Below, one piece after another: positions 7,494 through 14,333 of a stretch of 25,958 nucleotides of DNA (positions within the stretch are counted from its first letter, which is position 1; every line of letters starts with the position of its first letter). The stretch lies in NCBI GenBank assembly GCA_002406055.1, contig DHMZ01000001.1:1-25958 (forward strand). Direction: 5' to 3'. Source of the DNA: Spirochaetales bacterium UBA4629. GTDB lineage: Bacteria > Spirochaetota > Spirochaetia > Sphaerochaetales > Sphaerochaetaceae. Both the position numbers and the translations under genes were made by a program. The notes below the pieces were generated by a model that was not told the origin of the DNA, did no database searches, and saw nothing but the letters and a program-made list of their open reading frames with translations.

Positions 7494-7560
7494 TAGAACA
7501 AAGATTATTCGATAAATTACTATCGTAAACAAGCAAGTATGCTTTAACACATTTGTTCTA
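7494..7560 (-). promoter_or_regulatory. structured gapA 5' leader (predicted three-way junction)
   Basis: The 67 nt just upstream of the gapA ribosome binding site contain three nested perfect inverted repeats. The outer 9-bp stem is TAGAACAAA / TTTGTTCTA (7494-7502 with 7552-7560). One inner hairpin is CGATA / TATCG (7510-7514 with 7521-7525), and the other is AAGCA / TGCTT (7531-7535 with 7540-7544). Together they make a compact three-way junction with short joints. The leader also holds a possible promoter on the minus strand, TTGTTT at 7527-7532 and AATAAT at 7504-7509 with 17-nt spacing. If that promoter were used, the RNA would not contain the full structure. A GATAAT at 7582-7587 could serve a transcript that does. 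It could be a regulatory RNA element or a protein operator. Confidence 0.4.
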
Positions 7561-7590
7561 AAATTGCAATAAAGCAAAAGAATTATCAAT

Positions 7591-7641
7591 AAAAAATGTG
7601 CAAGATTGCTCCATATTTCTGACTTCTCTTACACATTTTTA
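7591..7641 (-). terminator. rho-independent terminator after ybeY
   Basis: On the minus strand AAAAATGTGTAAGA (7640-7627) pairs with TCTTGCACATTTTT (7605-7592), with a single G-U pair across a 21-base loop and T-rich flanks. It begins about 33 nt after the ybeY stop and closes the ispG-to-ybeY operon before the gapA leader. Confidence 0.8.
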
Positions 7642-7673
7642 ATTTTTGTATAATTCTTATTGATATATTATTA

Positions 7674-8105
7674 TCAAAAAATCTCTTTAAGGATTTTTTC
7701 TTGTTCAACTAGCATGGGCTCAGTTGAGAAATCATTACTCTTATGATCTAGCCCTCTTAAATGCAACAATCCATGGAGTAAAAGCCTTCTGAGTTCCTCA
7801 TTTTCACTAACTCCAAACTCTTTGGAGTTTCGTCTCATACTCTCCATAGATATGAAAATATCGCCCATCTCACTGTCCTCTTCGTCTCCTAGTGGAAAAT
7901 CAACATCAGAGTCTGCAAGCCTAAAAGTCAAGATATCTGTTGGAGCGTCGATATCTCTATATTCTTTATTCAATTCTTTAATCTCTTCATCACTAACAAA
8001 AGAGACAGAGAAATCTCTTTCTTCATGCAGATATTTCAAGAATTTATCCAAAGCTTCTTTTACTTCATCAAGAAGAGGAAAATCTTCTGGTTCAATGTAG
8101 TACAT
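7674..8105 (-). CDS. ybeY: endoribonuclease YbeY (rRNA maturation factor)
   Basis: This 143-aa protein has the zinc-binding signature HGLLHLRGLDH near the C-terminus (three His), which is diagnostic for YbeY. Upstream are the family segments DIDAPTDILTFRL and GDIFISMESM. YbeY is a metal-dependent RNase acting in 16S rRNA 3'-end processing and ribosome quality control. It starts 3 nt after the stop of the 7TM-HD gene, with GGAG 6 nt before the ATG. The order phoH, 7TM-HD, ybeY is a widely conserved bacterial arrangement and supports all three calls. It is the last gene of its operon. Confidence 0.95.
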   Translation of the reverse strand: MYYIEPEDFPLLDEVKEALDKFLKYLHEERDFSVSFVSDEEIKELNKEYRDIDAPTDILTFRLADSDVDFPLGDEEDSEMGDIFISMESMRRNSKEFGVSENEELRRLLLHGLLHLRGLDHKSNDFSTEPMLVEQEKILKEIF

Positions 8106-8108
8106 ACA

Positions 8109-10295
8109 CTACTCCTTATCGTTATCATAGCTAATTCTATGGTGGTCTCTACCTAGTAGAGGTGGAATGAAAGCTTGCTTAAGAATCTTCAAATCTGTAA
8201 GCGTTAAGCCAGAGTTATCAAGTTGACCATGGGCAATCTTGTCAGAAAAGATTGAGGTAATAAACTTTTCATATTTCTGGTGGTTAGGTCTCTTGATTGT
8301 TCTAGTTGCAGCTTCTACGCAATCGGATAGCATGACAATAGCACTTTCTTTAGTAGATGGAATATTGCCGTCATACATAAAGTCTTCTTTTACAACAACA
8401 TCCTTCTCTCCTGCATTCTTTACAGCTTCATTATAGAAGAAGCGGATAATATCATTACCATGATGTTCACCAATAATATCCAATACTTCTTGAGGAAGAC
8501 CAATCTCCTTACCCTTTTCAGTACCAAGTCTAACGTGGCTTTTAATAATTGAACGAGAGAGTTGAGTAGAGATGCTATCATGTGCATTCTTATCGCTCTG
8601 ATTTTCAACAAAATATTCAGGGTGTACCATCTTTCCAATATCATGGTATCTTGCGCCAACTAAAGCTAATTCGGCATTAGCGCCGATAGCCTTTGCTCCG
8701 GCATATGCTAAATCGGAAACATTCTTTACGTGGTTATATGTTCCCTGGGCAACTTGGCTTAACTGATTAAGAATTGCGTTATCAGTATATGCTAGCTCAT
8801 TAAGACGCTGCTTTGTTGGAATGTTAAAAATATGCTCTAAAATAGGAAGCAGGACAGCGTATTGAATGAAAGCAAGTACAACATTAACAGCCATTGCCAA
8901 ACAAGAGAAAATATTCTCTGTTAAAGAAAGATTGTTTAAGAATGAGAAGAACAATGTAATTAAAACTGTAAACAATATGCACTTAAAGCAAGTAGCAATT
9001 GTTTGGAATCTTCCATTATTCCTCATTATATAATAGTTTACGATAAAACCACATAATACATAGTAAAACAGAGAGGCAAATGTACTATTTGGCCAAAGCG
9101 TATACATACTAGCTAGCGCTATTATGTTTGCTAGTCCATAGGAAAAATTGTTCGTAATAGAAACGCCAATCATGCCAACAAGTAAGAATGGCATTATGCT
9201 ATCGAAGTTATAAAAACCATAAGAAATTATTCGCCAAGCACAGACAAAACCAACTAGTAGTGATACAGCAAAAATTGCTAACGATATGATTGAGTATTGA
9301 GCTTTTCTGTAGTCATATGGAATTAGACCAACAGAAAAATAGAACCATATTGCTAAGACAAACAAAATAAGCAAGAAACGAGGAAGTGCAGAGAAGAAAG
9401 ACATTCCTGTTACTCTCTTAGAGTTTAGTACTTCTAAAGTATGAATCTGTTCAGGTGTAACAAGTGTATCGATTTTTAAAATGTAATCGCCCTTCTCTAC
9501 TGTACATACAACAGGCTCAACACTTAGTCTTGCATTTGTTACCATATTTGAAGTGAAGACTTCATCATAAAAAATATTTGCCTCTAAAACATTCTCTACA
9601 ATATCAGTAATGATCTTCAAATCTAAAAAGTCATAATTAGGATAGTTTTGAACTAAGAATTGATTAATATATGAGCTAAGGGAATTATCAACAATTAAGT
9701 CATTAAGACTAAGTGTTTTACCACTTAGCGTATATGGAAATTCCTTAGATTGATTGACATATATTTCATTCTTACCTTCCTGTAAAAGGTAGGTAATATC
9801 GTTAATAGAAAAGATACCTTCAGAGATGAAATAATCAATAGTCTCTCTGATAATTGCAGCTTCTTTTACGCATTTGTCTTTATCACTTGAAATTTCAGAT
9901 AAAACATCATAGATAGACAATAGTGAATCATCTGTAATTTCTTTTCCATTAACAAGATAATTATATATAATATCTGCTTTAGTACTCATTGTTAGAGTAG
10001 AAGCATATGAGTAGGTAAAATAAGGATTAATCTTATTAGCCTCCTCTTCTCTCTTCTTCTCTGTTGCCTCTTCATCTATATACGAAAAAGAAATTGGGCT
10101 AATTAAGTCTTCATCACTTAATTCATTTGCTTTATAGTCCTTACTTGTCTTTAAGGAAAAAAGCATATTTGAAGAAAGAAGAATAGGAATAGCAGAAGCT
10201 AAAACAAGACATATTACCATCAACGAAATAAAAGCAGTAAGCTGTCCGCGAGAAAAAACTTTGAAATCAATTCTCTTACTTTTACCCTTATTCAT
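8109..10295 (-). CDS. pgpH: 7TM-HD membrane protein, PgpH-type cyclic-di-AMP phosphodiesterase
   Basis: A 728-aa integral membrane protein. After a basic N-terminus there is one transmembrane helix (about residues 16-40), then a long extracytoplasmic region of about 260 residues (the 7TMR-HDED type). A cluster of hydrophobic helices (about 300-480) and a cytoplasmic HD domain follow. The HD domain carries GARYHDIGKM (His551-Asp552), then LGTEKGKEIGLPQEV and IIGEHHGND, so the metal ligands are present. PgpH family members hydrolyse c-di-AMP to pApA, linking membrane signals to osmotic or cell-envelope state. It overlaps phoH by 8 nt, has GGAGG upstream, and is followed after 3 nt by ybeY. The biochemical specificity rests on family knowledge; no cyclase gene is in this window. 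Confidence 0.9.
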   Translation of the reverse strand: MNKGKSKRIDFKVFSRGQLTAFISLMVICLVLASAIPILLSSNMLFSLKTSKDYKANELSDEDLISPISFSYIDEEATEKKREEEANKINPYFTYSYASTLTMSTKADIIYNYLVNGKEITDDSLLSIYDVLSEISSDKDKCVKEAAIIRETIDYFISEGIFSINDITYLLQEGKNEIYVNQSKEFPYTLSGKTLSLNDLIVDNSLSSYINQFLVQNYPNYDFLDLKIITDIVENVLEANIFYDEVFTSNMVTNARLSVEPVVCTVEKGDYILKIDTLVTPEQIHTLEVLNSKRVTGMSFFSALPRFLLILFVLAIWFYFSVGLIPYDYRKAQYSIISLAIFAVSLLVGFVCAWRIISYGFYNFDSIMPFLLVGMIGVSITNNFSYGLANIIALASMYTLWPNSTFASLFYYVLCGFIVNYYIMRNNGRFQTIATCFKCILFTVLITLFFSFLNNLSLTENIFSCLAMAVNVVLAFIQYAVLLPILEHIFNIPTKQRLNELAYTDNAILNQLSQVAQGTYNHVKNVSDLAYAGAKAIGANAELALVGARYHDIGKMVHPEYFVENQSDKNAHDSISTQLSRSIIKSHVRLGTEKGKEIGLPQEVLDIIGEHHGNDIIRFFYNEAVKNAGEKDVVVKEDFMYDGNIPSTKESAIVMLSDCVEAATRTIKRPNHQKYEKFITSIFSDKIAHGQLDNSGLTLTDLKILKQAFIPPLLGRDHHRISYDNDKE

Positions 10296-11232
10296 TCTTC
10301 TCCTCCAAGGAATAAGCTTTAACTATCTCCCTTACAATTCTCGACCTAACTGTGTCGCGATGGGTAAATCTTACCACACTGAGGCCCTCTATTCCATCTA
10401 GAATCTTTATAGCTTCAACAAAGCCACTTTCACTCTTACGTGGTAAGTCTATCTGAGTTGGGTCGCCATTGACAATCGCCACGCTTGATTCGCCCAATCT
10501 TGTTAAGAACATCTTCATCTGTCCAGAAGTAGTATTTTGAGCTTCATCTAATATTACGACACTATTGTTTAGGCTTCTACCTCTCATATATGCAAGAGGA
10601 GCTATCTCAATTGTTCCATTATCTTCAAGTCTTTTTATCTGTTGTGGATTAAGAAGAAGATCCATTGCATCATATAACGGCCTTAGATATGGATTTAGCT
10701 TTTGCGTTAAATCTCCAGGAAGAAAGCCAAGAGATTCGCCAGCTTCTACAACAGGGCGAGTTAAAACAATCTTATTCTTTCGTCCAGAAAAGACCTCTTC
10801 TAATGCATAGGCAATTGAGAGAAATGTCTTTCCACTTCCAGCAGGACCTGAAGCAAAGACAAGCGTTGACGAAAAGAGCGCAGAGATAAACTCTCTCTGG
10901 GTCTTTGTTTTAGGCCAAACGCTCTTACCCAAAACATTAATAACTTCCTTTTTTTCTTCTTTTTTCTCTTCTTTTGTTTCTAAATCAACTTGCTCAATAC
11001 TTTGAGCTTCCATATATATTTCGCCTTCGCCAAGTACGCCTCTCTCTTTTCCAACATTTTCAAGCTTTTCCATCAATGGAATAAAGATTGCATTATTACG
11101 CCAAAGAGTAATTGTGTTGCCTTTAAGAGAAATATCAGAACCAAGAATAAGCTCAAGATAGCTTAGATTTCTATCATTAGGGCCAAGAATTAATTCAGCC
11201 ATTCCATCAGAAAATACATATGTTTGAGCCAT
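10288..11232 (-). CDS. phoH: PhoH-like ATPase
   Basis: A 314-aa cytosolic P-loop ATPase. I take the ATG at 11232 (MAQTYVFSDG), with AAGGA 9-10 nt upstream in the last codons of lptD. A longer reading would need a TTG at 11253. The N-terminal 80 or so residues resemble the KH-like region of the PhoH family. A charged linker of Glu and Lys follows, then the ATPase domain: GPAGSGKTFLSIA (Walker A), RPVVEAGESLGFLPG, and VVILDEAQNTTSGQMKMF (Walker B) with GDPTQIDLP. PhoH proteins are thought to be RNA-associated helicase or nuclease-like ATPases. It sits 5 nt after lptD and overlaps the next gene by 8 nt. Confidence 0.95.
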   Translation of the reverse strand: MAQTYVFSDGMAELILGPNDRNLSYLELILGSDISLKGNTITLWRNNAIFIPLMEKLENVGKERGVLGEGEIYMEAQSIEQVDLETKEEKKEEKKEVINVLGKSVWPKTKTQREFISALFSSTLVFASGPAGSGKTFLSIAYALEEVFSGRKNKIVLTRPVVEAGESLGFLPGDLTQKLNPYLRPLYDAMDLLLNPQQIKRLEDNGTIEIAPLAYMRGRSLNNSVVILDEAQNTTSGQMKMFLTRLGESSVAIVNGDPTQIDLPRKSESGFVEAIKILDGIEGLSVVRFTHRDTVRSRIVREIVKAYSLEEKNE

Positions 11233-11237
11233 TTCTT

Positions 11238-14200
11238 CTACTTCCTTTTCCAAGTATTAACACTATTATTAGATTCCATAACCCAATTTTCTTCTACTTT
11301 CAAATCAGGCATTGTATTCCATGATAGATATATCGAAAAAGCTGGCATTAGTGAATAAGTTGTCTTGTTGCCATCGGTATGTCTATTAAATGATGTGTAA
11401 TACTTAAAATTTAAATTCCAGTCTTCCATATAATGAGTAACTTCAATTGATGAAGATTGCAGAATGAAGAATGTGTTGCTTCTTCCATTTCCAAAGAAGT
11501 CTATACTTCTTAATAAATCTTCACACATTAAGCCAAATGAGAACTTGTCTTTATCAAAGTATGAGCCAAGCTTATTGTTTTGAGTTGTAAATGAGAACTT
11601 AACATCGATAAATTCAGCTATTGAGAATATAACAGATGGCTTCATAGTAAAGTATGACTTAGCTTTGTTTAGGGCATCTATATATATAGTTGAGTCGAGT
11701 GAAAATGAAAAATATAATCTATTTTTCCATAATGAATAAGAGAGACTATTTATATTCGACTTAAGAGAAAATGAATCTGTTTTGAAGACATTTTCATTAT
11801 TCTTACTCATTTTATATGAAAATGATATATCAGATAATCCTAGAGTTGTAGTTGAACTCTTCAAAAAGCCTGGAACAGAACCATCTACTGCTACACTTTC
11901 TTCTATGTAGTACTTCTTATCTTTTGTTTGAGCTCTTAAAACTAAAGCTGAAGAAAGTGGCAAAAGGTAGCCCTCTTCACTTATTTTATTTGTCTGATAG
12001 CTATTCGTATTCGATAGAATAAAGTATGTAGAAGAATACTGAAGAGTGAGCTTCAATAAATCCTTTTTAAATTCTCCATTCTCCTCTTTAAAAAGCCAAG
12101 ACAAAGAAGAAGAGAAGCTGTCTTTGCTCCACTTAATTGTTGGCGTTAAGCTTCCGTCTAGTGGAGGAAGATTATAGCTAATTGAGCCACTGAATGTACC
12201 AATAATGCTATCGATAGATTTCGAAATACTTATGTTATGTGTTTTTATATATTCTTTAGAGAAATCAAATTTTGAAAGGACAACTTCCTTTTCTTTATTA
12301 TTACCCTCTTCCTCTTTGTAGTCAAAAGGCTTAAAGGAAAGATTATAAGTTAAACCTAAATAATCAATTGAGGCTTTAAAGGTATTAACTGGATTGCTCT
12401 TAATTGTCTTATTCCACTTATCATCTAAAAATGTGGAATCCTTAGTGTAGTTAAGAGACGAAGAGAAAGTATTAGAGATGCTAATTAGAGAGCCAATGTT
12501 TCCATTTAAGCCAACTTTAACATATGTTGAAGACATCACTCTTCCCTGATTTTTCTCTTTATTTTTATAGTTTACTTTATTAGAAAAATCTTCAGTTAAA
12601 GAGTATGTAAGATTAAGCTTAGATTTATTCGAGCTACTACTTGAACTTCTTTTTTTGCTACTTTCACTATAAAGCGAAAGAAGAAGCGCTTTTTCTTCTT
12701 TTGTTATTTCTTTCTTTTCTTCTTCGCTTACAGTAGCTTCTTCCTTTTCCTCTTTTCTTTCTTTTTCTTTAGATTCAAGAGACAAAAGCGTTCCATTTAA
12801 AGAAAGAGAAAAGATTGGAAGAGAATAAGAATCTAGTGTTGTTTTATTATCTGACGAAATACTGTATGAGCTTTCAATTGATAGCTTTTTTATGCTAAAC
12901 GAAGAAACAAAAGGAATAATAATGAGAGAAGGAAGATTAAAAGATAGATTCAAGTTTCTATTAAAAGAGGAAATGCTCTGACTATAATCATTTGGAAAAG
13001 TAGACTTTCCTCCAAGGAGTGGACCGTAGGAGAAACCAGTGAGTCTATTGCCATAATCATTTAAAACTGTTCTGTCTGAATAATATGGGAAAGTTAAAGA
13101 TAGTGATAAGCCATAGCCTGAAAAACTTAAGCTGTTTTTACCATAGTACCTTAATAGACCATTCTTTTCTTTTGGAGATGCAAGACCTGTAAAAATGACT
13201 ATTTTAAGTTTATCGAAGAGATTAATCTCTCCGTCTAAGCCAACGTGTACTCCTCCAAGAGGAAGCGCCGTTGAGTTTCCTCCCTTGTAGCTATCTACTA
13301 TTAGCGCTAGATAGCTCTTTGTTCGAGAAGCAAAGCTATTATTAGTATCAGAGCTATCTTCATTAGAATAGTAATAGCCATTTAAGACAAGATTATTATC
13401 TTTACTTGGACTCTTTAATAGACTTGAAAATGAAGAATCTTCATCTGTATTTGATAGCTTAGGGTATTCACCTAAAAGTTCAAACGTTGTATTTAAAAAA
13501 GCACCTTTTGTTGAAGAAAAACCAAAAGATGGATTACCTAAAATCTTTGATCCAGGAAAGAAAAAGAATGGAAGATAGATAATCGGAACTCGCCCTATAT
13601 TAAATGTTGAGCCAGAAAGGAACATATCTTGACCAGGCAAAATTAAGATGCTTTTAGCGGAAATTGATGAGTAAGCAGTCTTTGGATTTGATGTAATGTA
13701 ACCATCATCAAATATAATCGCACCTTCATTCAAATAAGATAGCTTATTGCCAGATGTATAGAAGTTAACTTTCTTTTTTTCGCTGTTTTCTCTCTCTGTT
13801 ATTGTTGTTCCATTTGTTATGTATATATCTTTATCTGCCCACATGACAGTAAGAATATCGGCATTAATTTCCTTTATTCCTGCGTCGGTATTCTCATCGC
13901 TATACTTTGCATTTCCTAGTGCAACTAGCTTTTTCGTTGAGCTATCAACAATTATTGTTGAAGAAGAGAGGGTCTTTTTTGCTTCATTGTTATAGATAAA
14001 ATCTATGACAACATTACCACTAAGAGTTAGAACATCTCCTGTGCTTTTAACATTCTCGGCAGATCTAATAGAGAGTGTGTAACTCTTGTTTTCATCTTCA
14101 CCTGTTTCTTCTTCGGTTGCTTCAGGAGTAATGTCGACACTCTCGTAGCCATAAAAAGAATAGAGCTCACTTCTTATCTCATCATCGGTAAGGGAAGAAT

Positions 14201-14333
14201 CTAGCCCCCTTGCCTCTGCCATCTTTTTTAATGAAGGAGAGGAAGCATAATAAATTGTCTCTAAGCTCAGCGCAGAGAGCGAAAAAATAAGAAATAGAAA
14301 TAGATTTAATAGAACAAATAACCTTTTTTTCAC
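11238..14333 (-). CDS. lptD: LptD/OstA-like outer-membrane protein
   Basis: A 1031-aa protein with a signal peptide (MKKR, then a hydrophobic core to about residue 22). An N-terminal OstA/LptA-like domain (about 85-250) includes VLTLSGNVVIDF. The family motif IGRVPIIYLPFFFFPG precedes a long Ser-, Tyr- and Phe-rich region of alternating strands, as expected for a large beta-barrel. LptD inserts lipopolysaccharide or related glycolipids into the outer leaflet; the glycolipid here is unknown. The start is a GTG that shares a base with the uvrA stop (TAGTG), with only a weak ribosome binding site, so translation is probably coupled. Odd points are a Lys/Glu/Ser-rich insert (about residues 519-571) and a single Cys in the whole chain. 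The uvrA-lptD neighbourhood recalls Treponema. Confidence 0.87.
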   Translation of the reverse strand: MKKRLFVLLNLFLFLIFSLSALSLETIYYASSPSLKKMAEARGLDSSLTDDEIRSELYSFYGYESVDITPEATEEETGEDENKSYTLSIRSAENVKSTGDVLTLSGNVVIDFIYNNEAKKTLSSSTIIVDSSTKKLVALGNAKYSDENTDAGIKEINADILTVMWADKDIYITNGTTITERENSEKKKVNFYTSGNKLSYLNEGAIIFDDGYITSNPKTAYSSISAKSILILPGQDMFLSGSTFNIGRVPIIYLPFFFFPGSKILGNPSFGFSSTKGAFLNTTFELLGEYPKLSNTDEDSSFSSLLKSPSKDNNLVLNGYYYSNEDSSDTNNSFASRTKSYLALIVDSYKGGNSTALPLGGVHVGLDGEINLFDKLKIVIFTGLASPKEKNGLLRYYGKNSLSFSGYGLSLSLTFPYYSDRTVLNDYGNRLTGFSYGPLLGGKSTFPNDYSQSISSFNRNLNLSFNLPSLIIIPFVSSFSIKKLSIESSYSISSDNKTTLDSYSLPIFSLSLNGTLLSLESKEKERKEEKEEATVSEEEKKEITKEEKALLLSLYSESSKKRSSSSSSNKSKLNLTYSLTEDFSNKVNYKNKEKNQGRVMSSTYVKVGLNGNIGSLISISNTFSSSLNYTKDSTFLDDKWNKTIKSNPVNTFKASIDYLGLTYNLSFKPFDYKEEEGNNKEKEVVLSKFDFSKEYIKTHNISISKSIDSIIGTFSGSISYNLPPLDGSLTPTIKWSKDSFSSSLSWLFKEENGEFKKDLLKLTLQYSSTYFILSNTNSYQTNKISEEGYLLPLSSALVLRAQTKDKKYYIEESVAVDGSVPGFLKSSTTTLGLSDISFSYKMSKNNENVFKTDSFSLKSNINSLSYSLWKNRLYFSFSLDSTIYIDALNKAKSYFTMKPSVIFSIAEFIDVKFSFTTQNNKLGSYFDKDKFSFGLMCEDLLRSIDFFGNGRSNTFFILQSSSIEVTHYMEDWNLNFKYYTSFNRHTDGNKTTYSLMPAFSIYLSWNTMPDLKVEENWVMESNNSVNTWKRK

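Noticed and set aside
11233..11253. TTG start for phoH at 11253
   Set aside because: It would overlap the lptD end without a suitable ribosome binding site, while ATG at 11232 has AAGGA at normal distance.
14324..14330. Seven-A run at the lptD start as a second slippage site
   Set aside because: Such 7-base A or T runs occur several times in this AT-rich window (for example 18519-18525), and no alternative product follows from a slip here.
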